Source: Gyrodactylus bullatarudis
Lineage: Eukaryota; Platyhelminthes; Monogenea; Gyrodactylidea; Gyrodactylidae
Reading direction: 5' to 3'
Assembly: GCA_012064415.1 (NCBI GenBank)
Contig: SSNU01000006.1
Coordinates: 1 to 64,000 of the forward strand
Length of the DNA stretch: 64,000 bases
A model generated the notes under the pieces. The model saw nothing but the letters and a program-made list of their open reading frames with translations, ran no database searches and had not been told where the DNA came from. Position 1 is the first letter of the stretch. The number at the start of each line of letters is the position of its first letter. Shown here piece by piece: positions 11,901 through 23,784 of the stretch. Position numbers and translations under genes: made by a program.

Positions 11901-14900
11901 CCTCATCTCTTGAAATCTTATCCAAATATCATCCTCATAAATACCCTTAATTCTCTCTTCATAAATATTTTCGTATAGAAGATAAATTGGATTTCATTAT
12001 GAAAATTAAAACAATTTTAAGAGGTGATAGAAATTCTAATCCATCATGTATCTTAATTGAAATTATGCATTACATGTTGTTGTCCTATTTGGTGTTGTTG
12101 TATTCTAATGTACATTTTTTATTAAATGTTTTGATTCTATTTATTTTTTTCCATCCACATGGCAATGGTTTTGATAACTGAAAAAGAAAAAAATTAATTA
12201 TTTATCTCCCTTTTTTTCAACAACATTCTCTTCAAAGCGAAATAGATACAAAGAAGATTTCTTCCTTTACTTGAAAACATAGAGAGAGAAGAAATGAAGA
12301 TTATTGTTTTATATATTTGATGCAGGGAATAGTTAACAACATTTGCTTGAGCCTCGGTCGTAAATCATTTATCTTGCTGAATAGAAGACAGAAGCATTTT
12401 AATAAATTTCATGATTTTTTCCTTTTAATAAAAATGATATTCCCTCAATATTTCCAACTTCATTTCCATAATAAATGTTTTTGATCGAACAGGATTTTAT
12501 TGAAAAAACATTCCTTGATGACACACGAAAAAATAAACGTTATTTAGTATTGGAAGCAGATACAAGAAGGAGCAGAATATGAGGCGCGTATCATTTTTTA
12601 TGGGCTCTAGTATTGTGGTTTTCTCTGCATACTGTGTTAATGTTTTTCATACAACTTCACTGTATCTCCCTCCTTGGCTTCCAATTCACAATTAATTCTT
12701 TTTGGAAGAAAATCCAGTGACGGGGGTTAATTTATTTCTTCAGGTAGAAGGTATTGTATTAGATACAAATCTGTTAGTCTCATAAATTAGAGAGCTCACC
12801 TTGCATTGCATTTAATGGTGATTTCCTATTGAAAAAATACATTTACAGTGTGTGGTCATGGAATGTTCAAGTGAAATGCAGACCTAAAATAGAGAATAGG
12901 AACAAGTTTAGTCTTTTATTCTATTATTTGCTCATCTGAAATTATTGTAGGAGCTAACTTGTACTTCAAAAACAAATGGCCATTTCATATCCCCATCAAC
13001 GAGACGTGAGTGTCCAGCATGTCGTTTAAAACGTTGCTTCTTCGTCGGCATGCGACCAGATCTCATTCAAGTCAGGAAAAGTAAGTAGTGCAGAGGGGAA
13101 AAATTATTTGAAATTGGTAATGTCTTTTATTATCAGAAGATGGAAGTAAGCCACGGTGGTTGGATAAATCCCCAGCAGCAGCTCTTGTACACGAACAAAA
13201 TCAACAGAAATATCCCATCCAAAACCCTATAAACTTTCAAGATCTGAAATCTTCCAAGTGTCTTACTGTATCAAATCCTATCGTCAAGTCAAAGTCTGGA
13301 GGTAAGAAAAATTTGAACTTTAAACTTGTTTTGTTCAATTTTGAGGGAAATCTGAGAATTTCTAATGCATTCGAAACTGATGATGTTGATAATATTTCCT
13401 CAATATTATTTTATTTAGAAATAAAGTCCAACTTTTCTCTTTCCGCAAGAGGCAAAACAAGAAAAAGCTTCAGGAATGCAAATCCAAATGTTTATTCTGT
13501 CATGGAAGGAATTAATAACTTTAACACATCATTTATGAGTCAAAATACAAGAAATTTTTTTCCAGGTGATGCTAATGAGCTTTCCAAAGAACCGACATAT
13601 CTTCCAAAGAGTTAGTTGTTAACCTTGATGATTGAGACCTTTTTCATGAGAATTAACTCCTTTTCAAATTGACAAAAAAATAGCAGAAGATTAATCCTTA
13701 AAATTTTGAATGGAACAAATTATAGAAATTAATATCGTAGATTTAATTGAATTTCCTTATTTAGATTTCTATGAAATACCGACAGCTCCCTTCAATACTT
13801 ATGACATGAAGGATGATTGTACGAATAACTTGATTGCAAAGGGCTCTTATGATTCTAGTCAATTTTATAACGTGAATAGTTCAATAGTCGAGATGGGTAG
13901 TATAAGCAATCATCATTCAATTGATGAAGTCATCACCAAGTCGATTACTCCGGAAACCAACATTCAAGCTGGCATGATACCAGATCAAAATGACTTTCCA
14001 GCCAAGCTGAACGATAATCAAGATATAATATCTGATGCAATGAGCATGATAAACTCTACAGATCCAATATTACTAAATGATAACTTTTCCATTGAACATG
14101 ATAACAAAAAAATTTCAAGATTAGACCAAATTAGTGAGTTTCTCCCTCAAGATATACAGTTTTTCAAAGTTAAATAAATGTATCTATTATTTCTTATCAG
14201 GTGAATATAACTCGGTTTCTTATATGACAACCTTTGAATCAATCATCTTAAATCAAATAGATTCCGCATGGATCATTGCTTTCAATAATTCCTATTTTCC
14301 AAATCAACAAAATCTTAATCTTTCATTTGATAGTCAAAATGATTCTACAATTAATTGGCGTTTAACACTATCCAATCTTTGGTCAGACTTGATCATTCGA
14401 AGAATTGCCATGTTCGCCATGGAAGCATTTAAAAAGTTGCCAAGAGATATTATTTATTCATTAGATAGAAGTGAAGTAATGTCTTCAGATATTTTTGATG
14501 CATTCACAAGTCAAAATGGAGAGAACTCAACTGAGCCCATGGAGAATCCTGACAGTCTCTTTACGCAAGAAGAATTGGAATGGCTTTTCAAAGTGAGCAA
14601 TAATAATTTAAATAATTTTGATTCTTTCTTTAATCTGTTTCTAATTTCTTTAAAATAGAATCGTTTCTTATCCTGTGTCCCGATATTTCTAGCAAATTGT
14701 GTTCCTCAGAATCCAGAAGACTTGAAGTACTTTTCAGAATCAAACATGGATGTATACCTTGTACCAACTGATGAAGAGAATTCTTTCGAAATGAAAAACT
14801 CCTCAAAATCAGACGACATCCAATCAAATACAAGTAATGGAAAGTTTTGTGTCAAATTATACCTATCTCCTAAATTATCAATGTATTTGAATTTGTCAAA

Positions 14901-15438
14901 TATATCTTACTCTCTGTCCAATATTAAAGAGGAGGATTCCTCAAGTTATCCAATTTTGCAATACCTTGACGCGTACATATCCCAGTTATCTTCATTCCTC
15001 GCTAACAATACTTCTCTATTGGGAATATTCACCGCCCTCAAACTTACTGATCCCTCATCTGAGGCTGGTCTAATTCATGATCAATGTTTATTGAACAAAA
15101 TGATACTACTGAACCAGTTTTTCCTGAACCTTTTTAACAAAGCTGTTGAATCTAACTCACACATGTCTGAGGACTCTATGATTGCTGCTGAAAGTCGAAA
15201 GAAAATACTCCCAGAGTTTGTCTTATGGGGTCGTCAATTTGATACAACTTGGACGAAATTTCTAAGTGATACTTTTAATTTGGCTGTCTCTTCAGATAAA
15301 AACAACGAAATCTCTATTGGACTCAGGGCAGTGCTCAGAAAATCCGAAGATAAGATATCCTTTGAATCATTGAAGACTAAATGTCAACTATTGAAGCCAT
15401 CCAAAGCAGAAATCAACAACAATAAAGACTTGTACTAG
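8966..15438 (+). CDS. NR1J: Nuclear receptor of the NR1J (HR96/DAF-12/NHR-8) type, 7 exons, about 822 aa
   Basis: A ligand-regulated transcription factor; NR1J members respond to dietary sterols and xenobiotics. Exons: 8966-9406, 12951-13080, 13137-13301, 13419-13610, 13765-14133, 14201-14592 and 14659-15438 (TAG); all phases close. The DNA-binding domain starts near residue 115 (CKVCGDRAVNHNFGQLTCES) with P-box ESCKA, the hallmark of NR1J. Exon 2 supplies the second zinc finger and GMRPDLIQVRK. In finger II the second zinc cysteine is Gly (TCTSKTNGHF; a His follows), so only three of four cysteines remain. A long Asn/Ser-rich hinge follows, then a ligand-binding domain in exons 6-7 with the helix-3 region IIRRIAMFAMEAFKKLPRD. 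Intron 1 (3544 nt) contains the foldback element at 10863. Intron 3 (117 nt) is stop-free and a multiple of three. The true N-terminus may lie in the exon at 5600-6088, because ATG 8966 directly follows a possible acceptor. Confidence 0.87.
10912..10955 (-). ncRNA. Hammerhead ribozyme-like motif, minus strand
   Basis: This is the mirror copy in the left arm. On the minus strand it reads CCA, CTGAAGA, A, GGTAC, loop, GTACC, GAAACGTC, TGG. It differs from the plus-strand copy at one loop base. The two motifs face away from each other within one foldback unit. Confidence 0.65.
10999..11044 (+). ncRNA. Hammerhead ribozyme-like motif, plus strand
   Basis: In order: ACCA (stem I 5'), CTGAAGA (11003-11009, consensus CUGANGA), one extra A, GGTAC (stem II), a 12-nt loop, GTACC, GAAA (11033-11036), C-G-T, the expected cleavage-site C at 11040, then TGG (stem I 3'). 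Stem III is only the self-complementary ACGT, as in minimal hammerheads of Penelope-like elements that are expected to work as dimers. Core and stem II are seen directly; cleavage activity is inferred. Confidence 0.7.
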
Positions 15439-16262
15439 TAGTGTCTAGTATTAAAAAAGGTATTTCTCAAAAAGCATTTTATACGAGAATTTGAAATTTC
15501 TAAACTCAAAATATTATCGAAATAGAATGAAAATTAGATTCTCATTGTAATATAATGTATTGTGATCTATTATTAATATTTTATGCGCCCCTACATCACA
15601 AAATTCAGCCCAAAAAAATTTCAGATTCACAGAAATTTTGTGATCCATTGGAATAATGCTAAAAAAATGATTCATGTAAATTTTTTATTCGTTTATTATT
15701 ATAAAATTAATAAAAGATTTTTAAAACTTTCCTTGAAATAACGTCAATTTATATTTTGATTGAATGAGTAATTTGTCTAAGAGCTTCCCCGCATTCATGA
15801 ATCTGAATGACAAAGATTCTGACAGCTTTTTAAAATTGATGAGATTAACGGTGAGATTGCATAGTCATCGACAATAAAAAGACCAACTCCATTCCAAGTG
15901 AATATTATTTTTACTTTTTGTTTTGGTAGTTAAATTCTGATAACTACTAATAAATAACTAGGCGAAAATAATATGTAAAAGGTTATACCGTGAGAGCTTC
16001 ACATATACCTACTATGAGTCATAATTTATGAATGATTGACTTGAGGCCCTTAATTCTTAAAGATTTTAATAATTAAATTTTGATTAAAAATTGAAATTGT
16101 GCCAATTTTCAAATTTAAACTTAAATGTAGTTTAAAATAATAGATTGGTTTAATAAATTTGTTATTAATTAACCAAATTTTAATTTTGAAAGCCTCTGAG
16201 TTAATGACTTATAAGTCATCTCCATCCAGTAATTTTCTGCTTGAACTAATGTTTAATTTTAG
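15439..16262. other. Spacer between nuclear receptor and PIAS
   Basis: About 820 nt separating two genes on the same strand. Apart from one possible small 5' exon (15764-15850) nothing is recognised. Confidence 0.4.
15764..15850 (+). CDS. Possible first coding exon of the PIAS gene
   Basis: An ATG at 15764 opens 29 codons (beginning MSNLSKSFPAFMNLNDKD) that end at a strong donor, ACG|GTGAGA, in phase 0. The next recognised exon (16263) needs an upstream phase-1 boundary, so the two cannot join directly; a missing middle exon or another start is needed. The peptide does not resemble the SAP domain usually found at PIAS N-termini. Tentative. Confidence 0.2.
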
Positions 16263-19200
16263 AGAATATTGCTTTTCTGTTTTCTAAACCTAGTCAACCT
16301 GACAAACAAGATGTAGAAATTGAAGATACTCTTACAGATTATGATTCTCTTAAATGTCAACAGATTCCTCTCAAGAATGATATTCTCTCCAAATATTCTT
16401 ATGTTAATTGGTGCTGTCAGATTTTAAAAGGTGTAAAAATGCCTAATTTAAATCAAATCTGCAACTATATTCTCCCACCCAATGTTCTTGGAATATATAG
16501 TGAGGGGCCTTCTCTTAGACCTCTTAAGCTCATAGTACCTGTAAGCTTTGCTCTCCCAAATGTCAACAACTCCTCCAAAGAAAATGAAGCTATGATCAAT
16601 ACATTGCGCAGTAATGCTGACTCTAAAGTTGGATCATCACCTTTATTAGCAATCGGGGCTGGAGCAAAACCTTCTGCTCAATCTTATGGTTTCAGTACAG
16701 GAATGTTTTCACATTCTTTTAATATTGTTCTCAATCAAACAGATATGAATCTTATTAAGGATAAAACTTGCCGCTTAGTTCTTAGACTTGGCTGGTGCAC
16801 TAACGGGTTTTATGTACCTATGGTTGTGAAAAACAAGAAAACTCATTATATTAATCGAGCTCTTACAGCCGAAGCATTACCCAGATGCTTGAACGTCAAA
16901 GTGGAGGGTAAAAATGTTGATTTGCCCCAAACTGAATTTCATGGAGGTTTTGCTACAAAATTGGGAAAGCGGTTGAAAATGTCTATTGACATTACGAATC
17001 AAGTAATTTTTTTAATTTACAATTAAAATTTTAGGTTTTATCTATAAACAGGCTTATGTTCAATGTTATCATATCATGGTTAAATGCTCCATTAGAAGAT
17101 TATGGAGAACCTATTCTCAACTCAATCTTCACGGGAAATTGCTCTCCTTCTCTAGTAAACGTGCTGAATCTTCCTCTATATCAAATGTCCCTTGATCATT
17201 ATAGAAAAGCTGATGAAATCATCAATGAATTTAAAATTGATACTGAACCAGGTCCCATCTGCTATTTGTCAAAAGATTTTATTTCTAAATTTGATCCTGG
17301 TCCTGTTTTTGCCCTCTATGATTTCTGTACACCGGTTAAACATCTTTTCACAATAAGGGATGCTAAAGTTTGTTTAATCATACTGATTGTGAACCTATTG
17401 TGTAATAAACATACATTTTTTAGTTATTCATAAGTTCCAGACTCAGTACTTCCCAAGACTTGAGTATGGGTTTCGGAGAACTTGTAACTGAAGATTTTCT
17501 GCCCCTTGTTCTCAAATGCCCTATCACTTCGCTTCCAATTAAAGTAAGTTAAATTAAAAATAATATTTCTATTCAAATATACTCTCAAGTAATAACAATA
17601 CAATTTTATTATATTTCCTAGATTCCAGTTCGAGGTCACAATTGTGAACATTTGAATTGTTTCTGTCTTATAAGTTACATCCAAACTAACTCAAAGAGAC
17701 CTCGTTGGACATGTCCAATATGCTCAAATCATTTGCCATTCCGAAATCTCCGAAAAGATTTGTAAGTTGATATTTAAATTTCACTACCCTTGTTAATAAT
17801 AATAATCATTGTGTGAGAAAATTAAGAATTTTTACACTTAGATTTATCGAGCAAATTCTCAATGATACCTCGATGCACGAAGAATCGGAGATTAGAATTG
17901 ATAAGGATCTTAGATATTGGAAAAAATCTCAGCCTCGACCCGAAACAACAAAATTCACCATTGAAAAATATCCTGAATTAGAAGGACTTGAGAGTGTCAT
18001 ATCAAAAAGTAAGTATACAGAATTAAATTTATTTAAATTAAAAAAATTTCAACATTGTATTTTAGATGTTTCAGAGAACATGGATCCAAAAAATAGCTCA
18101 TTTAAAGGAAAATCTGCTGCAGATTCTAACCTTATAGTACTATCAGATAGCGAAGAAGAAGGGGATTGCAAAGATCCTCAGCCCAACTCTTCTTTACCTC
18201 TTGAAAAACAAATATCTTGTCCAGAACCAAATAATCCACCAAAGCCAATTGAACCAGCGCCAATTATTGAACAGCAAATAGTTGACACTCTTCAAAAAGA
18301 GAGTTCTAAAATTCTCAGCAATTCAACGGCAGTTGCAAATGAATTTCTCAAAAAGAATATTGTTAACAGCAATAATAATCAGCAACCAAGAATCGCACTT
18401 GCACCTAAAAATACCCCTGAAACAGGACCAATTCCATTCTACAACAATATGTTCCACTATTCAGAAAAAATGTATCCATGCTTTGATTCAAAGACCAATA
18501 TAGGTAATTACCAATTATAACATAACATCCGAAAATATATATTTTGTTTAAACCGATTCACTTTCAGCTTCAAAGAATTCCAATAATAATACCATGGATA
18601 CTACATCAAGTGAAACAAACACCAATAAAGTGTGAGTCTTACTCGATTGATCAATTTCGAACTCCTTTATTTTTTTAGTCCCCTAAATTTAGTTAAATCA
18701 GTCTCAAATATTTCCGAGGTTTCCCAACAAAAGGTTTCTGAGCTCATGCAAAATATTAAAGAACAATTGCAGCAGAATCAGCCAAATCAAGATTTTATTG
18801 ACCTTACTGCAGATTCAGATGATGAAGAGAATAAGAAAACGTCTACAGAGGAAACTCAGATGCCTAAAGCATTGGTAAGAAAGCCAAGTCTTTATTTTTT
18901 AACTTATAAAACTCCACTTTTTTGCATTATCAAGTACCATTTTATTTCCTCTTGTTCTCTAATTTAGGAGAAAAAAGCTACCTCTAATAGTGCATCTGAC
19001 CAAACTGGATCCGAGACAAATTCCAAGCTAAATGAAACAAATCCTGTTAATCAAAAGAAAAATAATGTAAGTTTCAATTAACCATTCATTCACTGGCTTT
19101 TAAATACATTAATTTTTTTACTAGAAAATAACATTTTCCACTCACGATAAACTAGTTGATAGTCGATGTCAGAAAAATAACTCAATTCCTCCATTAATTA

Positions 19201-20571
19201 TTCGAAAGGTAAATTCGAATGAAGACAAGCCTATCTACTCGAAAAAATCAACTTCTAATGGAAATGCTTCGAATTCTGATACAGGATCTGAAAAAGAATT
19301 TGGTAAGTTGTCTTGTCTTTTGAGAGAATTAAATTTGGTACAAACTTTCGCTTAATTTTATTAGTTAGTATATAAACTCAAAACGTATTATACAAATTCA
19401 AAAAATTATCCTATCAAAGAAGTTCAATTTCATTTTCCCTGGGTGAAAATGTGATTCAGAATGAATTGTTAGTTCGAATTATATATAATTTTCTGTTAAA
19501 GTGACAGTGATAGTTTCCAAGTTTCAATTTTTGTCATAAATATCTCAAATTTGATCTTATTCCTTTCAAGTTGTCATCGAAGATTTCGTGGATTTTAATA
19601 GAAATAGTTGACCCATAAGACCTATTTCACTAACACTATTTTGAAAATGACTTGGAGAAAAATATTTTAGCTTTTGTCATGTGAAAAATGGCCGAAATTC
19701 AAATCAGTAAATTTTTCATCACGTTAATTTTAATACAAAATCATTGTTTCTAATGCAACCAGTTCATAGATAGATTTTGGACCATATGTTTTATACATCA
19801 ATCTAATGCTCTTGAAGAGCCTATTCAGATTCTGGCCCAGGCTAAAAATCGAAAATTTGCAAAATCTATTTCCAATAATTATGGACTTCAAGTTTCCAGT
19901 CATATTAGGTGCAGATTAATCATAATTTTTTTTCTCTTAATTTTTGCTATTAATGTTGAGTTTTTCGGGTGTTTTTTCAGCTTACATTCTCTTCTTTATT
20001 TGGAACTTGCTTCTTACTATTTTCATTCTAATATTTGTAATTTATTATTTCAATGATTATATTTATAATTTTCATTTTTAAAGTAACATTGCTGATGAAG
20101 CTTTAAGAAATACGTATTCAGTGTTAATAAACCTCTTGTTTTTTCAATTATTTTAAAATTCGTAAATGCAAATAAGTAGATTTTTGGACGTATATACAAA
20201 ATTACGTGAATCTCTAATATATAATAATTAGATAATTATCTATTCCTTTTGAAGATTTCATTCGAATAGAATAAAAAGTACGATCTTTAACCCTCGTCTG
20301 AAATTTTTTTATGGGACTTTCAATACAAATGGTGTAAAAATTCACAGTTAAACATTAATATTTAGTAAATTTTCCTTTAGGTTTGCGTTCAAGAAGAAAA
20401 GCTGCTAGTGCTGCCATGGGTCTTATGAAAGATTTGAATGATAGTGAATCAGAAAACGAATCCTTAACTGACCGACAAGAAAGAAGATCCAAAAAGTATT
20501 GTCTTCCTTCAGATAGTGATTCAAGCACTGTTGATTCTCTACCAAGTCTTAGTAAAAAGAAGAGACGATGA
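16263..20571 (+). CDS. PIAS: PIAS-family SUMO E3 ligase (5' end not resolved), 11 exons seen
   Basis: PIAS proteins transfer SUMO from Ubc9 to nuclear substrates. Exons: 16263-17002, 17035-17367, 17424-17543, 17622-17761, 17842-18008, 18066-18503, 18568-18631, 18679-18874, 18968-19066, 19125-19302 and 20381-20571 (TGA); about 887 codons, all phases closing. The PINIT-like domain spans exons 1-2 (ALPRCLNVKVEGKNVDLP, then FNVIISWL). The SP-RING spans exons 3-5: LKCPIT, IPVRGHNCEHLNCF, RWTCPIC, then LFIEQILND. Two SUMO-interacting motifs next to acidic runs follow: NLIVLSDSEEE (exon 6) and FIDLTADSDDE (exon 8). The basic C-terminus ends LSKKKRR. The SAP domain was not found upstream. The RGH before the zinc residues also recalls ZMIZ proteins, but the PINIT-like part favours PIAS. 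Intron 17003-17034 is only 32 nt; intron 18009-18065 is stop-free and a multiple of three. AATAAA near 20655. Confidence 0.87.
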
Positions 20572-21494
20572 AACTCGAGCATTAAAAAAATATACTATCC
20601 AGAAATATTTAAAATTTCAGTGTGTTTATAGAGTTATTTATTTATTAAAAAGCTGAAAATAAAATCTCATTTAAAATTTTTTTTATTATCTACCTCTTTT
20701 TACAAAGATTTTATTCTGTGTTTCAGATTTCAATGATACTGAATTTCTCTTCTTTCCTGGCTTTCTAGCATTTATTGACATTTTTCTTTTGTTTGTGAGA
20801 TTGAGAGCAAAGTGACTAATTGAGAAATAGAGAAGGAAACAAGGTTAATTATCCGATGAAAGTAATTTCATGATGAATGCAGTCATTTCTACAAAAGAAG
20901 GGAGAGTTGAGAACCGAAATCTATATTAAAATGATTGCATGAATACACATTGGGAGGGGTTCCCGATTTTTCAGTAGCGAATTTACGAAGACACCTATAT
21001 ATTTTATCATTTATTAAAATACATTATTAAAATAAACGATCAGCAAATTTTCATTAAATTTTAAAAGTGGAATTGAAAAAGCGCAAATCTTAGTATTTTT
21101 CAAGAATTGAAAATTGATACTTCTTACATTAGCATTTCACAGCAAATTTTAGAAGAGTAAGAAGATTTGATCTCGGAACGTGTAGGCATTATTAAAAAGA
21201 TCTGAACATAATTCCAACTGGCCCGAAAATTCTATACGAGCCCCATGATTCAATCTTATGTGAAAATTTCCAAAGTTTTGATTTTTCCCACAAGGGAAGT
21301 GAATTTTGATATTGTTAACAAAAATTCATGAGGTATCCAAAAATTCATGAGCTTCAAAAATTTTTTCAGGTCAACTGTCCCTAATGAACATATACAGAGA
21401 TATTTCCAGGAAATGTATTTAAAAATTATTGAAATCTAAGAGATGCTAGATTGGACTCACCTTCAAAGTCCTTTCTCCTGTTATTAAGCTTAAA

Positions 21495-21574
21495 AGTATG
21501 CTTACTTAGTAATACTTACGTATTTCAACGTGAATTTTCTAATCTTGTAAGTAATACTTACTAAGTATGTCTAC
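21495..21574. repeat. Imperfect inverted repeat of CTTACTTAGTA type
   Basis: The left arm agtatgcttacttagtaat (from 21495) is answered by gtaagtaatacttactaag (from 21547) after a spacer of about 28 nt. A related short palindrome, aatacttactaagtatt, occurs near 57832. Confidence 0.5.
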
Positions 21575-22547
21575 TTACTAAAATTCCAGAGAAAAGCCAA
21601 ACTTATATTTTGGATTTTTTACTTATTTTTACTGTCATCTCAAACCAAAAACAGCATTAATCGAGTGGGCTTCATACAGTGATTCATTGTATCAAACACA
21701 TATTGAAATATCATATGGCATTCAAATATCATAAAGAATATCAAGTTTTTGATGGGGTTTTTTCAGAACATTTTTTTATTTTTTACATGGAAAAATTTTT
21801 ATGGCACTTTGAGTTACACTTAGTTCATGAACACTTGCTTGATTGACATTGACCATTACTGTTACATTAAACTTCTTCTACATTCTGGCTTAGAAGAATT
21901 TCCTCTTCAGTTGCTCTTTACCAAAAAATTCTAAAACAAAACCGCTCCTCAAAAGGATTCACAGTTCTTTTCACTACTCTTTATTCTTAAAGGCACAGAT
22001 TCCAATTTAACCTTGATGTATTCAAAAACCAAAATATAAAACTTAAGCGTCATGTCTCTTCAATAATTTGGAGTCAGATGGTGTCTAAGCCCAACCATTT
22101 CAATAAATTTACGCGTTGCATAATACGATCGGCTTCTTTTCTTTTTGACATTGATGTGCAGTTTTATTCTGTGAGATTTTATGAGTACAAATTATACCCA
22201 AGAGACGACTATGTTATCTCCATAGTGAATATTTTAAATTAAAGATTTTTAAAATATTATAATCCTTGTTTTTATCAATGGTCAAAAAAGGTTTAACTAA
22301 AAGTATGTTAAAAGTAAGACAACATAATTAAAGAAACAAGCCTTTTGAATAAAATAAGATCTAATCTTTTGAGATAATTCCCATTATTACTAGGGATCAT
22401 CGTCCATTCCCTGATTTCTCATTCTCACGGTGAAGGTTTCAGTGCAAAGGATAAATATTTCCCATTTTTCCGGGGAGATAGACTATTTGCCTTTTCACAA
22501 GTGAATTCCGTCCATTCACTAATTTCCCATATTCACGGTAACATGTA

Positions 22548-22765
22548 AAGTTGGCTGATATGAAGATTTTTTGGAATGCTACTCATTTTGGCCAAAAGAT
22601 GTTTTTTAGGATCAGAATTAGACAAGAAAGTCGAATATTGCCGATAAACTTCCGAAAGATTCACCATTTTCGATTTATCGAAACTTCAAATAGTGAAATT
22701 GATCAATAAATCGAAATTCAGCTCCCAAACGATAATGAGGGTATACATTAGAACAGATTAAGCAT
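22548..22765 (+). repeat. Dispersed repeat, copy A
   Basis: It starts aaagttggctgatatgaag and ends near caaacgataatgagggtata. Both blocks recur in the same order at 35905-36120, and the first block recurs at 49281. Non-coding; type unknown. Confidence 0.5.
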
Positions 22766-23784
22766 ATTTGATTTCTTTCTCTTATCCTGATCCAAGAATC
22801 GTATGATTGCAATAAAATAGATTTGTAATTTTTGGGAATTAATATGATTAGAATCTTCTAACAGAAATCAAAATTTCAGTTTCACTAGATCTATGGACAG
22901 TGAATGATTGAAAAAACCTAAAGTAAATGTTGTCTTTTATACCAACAACATCCACAATCCGATTATGTATACAAATCATACAAAAAACTGTTTCCTTTTC
23001 TAATAATAATAATTTCCAGTATAAATTAATACATCGTTGGAAATAATAATAATAAGCGAAATATTGAAAAAAAAAATTGGCGGAAATTTTAATAGTAATT
23101 CTACAAAACTTTATTTACTTAACAAAATTGAATCAAGTCTAAAAAAAGAGACAAAAATGTATACATGTACTTCAAACTCTAGAATACTTGTAATATATAG
23201 GAGATAGAGTTTCTTTTTACAGATTTCAAAACATACTTTTGATAAATAAAATATTGTATTTATTAATGAATGCAACGGATTTGTCGCATCTTAATTGTAT
23301 TCATTGAATTGCATTATGCATATCTATAAAAACTACTGTATATTCATAACAATCAACAAATCCCTATATGATGAAATTTCCAGCCAATCAGATTGAAACA
23401 TGTTTTCATTTAAATTTCACAGTTTCACGAAAATACTACTTATTTTTCAAAGCACCTACTTATTTAAACTGTAAGTGATTTCTGCAAATATTTTTAATAA
23501 AATTAAATATACATTCAACAAAACTTACAAATCAACCTTTAAGTTTATGAACTATGAAATTTCAAATTGACCCTAAATTTAACCTGAATCTTAGAAATCC
23601 GTAATTAATTCCTACCGAACAAATGAATTATTGCGATCATGATTTTAATGATTCATCCCATATTGTTACTCGAGAGTTAAGAATGCATGTAAGAAAACAA
23701 AAGCAATGCAGCTCATTATTAACAACGCAATTACTATTTTATATTTATAAAGGAAGCTTACTCCCTTCAGTGCCAATACAAAAT

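Larger units (their letters stand above)
20572..23784. other. 3.2-kb gene-poor spacer
   Basis: No coding exon recognised. It holds a palindromic cluster (21495-21574), two diverged 30-nt direct repeats around 22408 and 22509 (cgtccattc...attctcacggt type), and one copy of a dispersed repeat (22548-22765). Confidence 0.4.
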
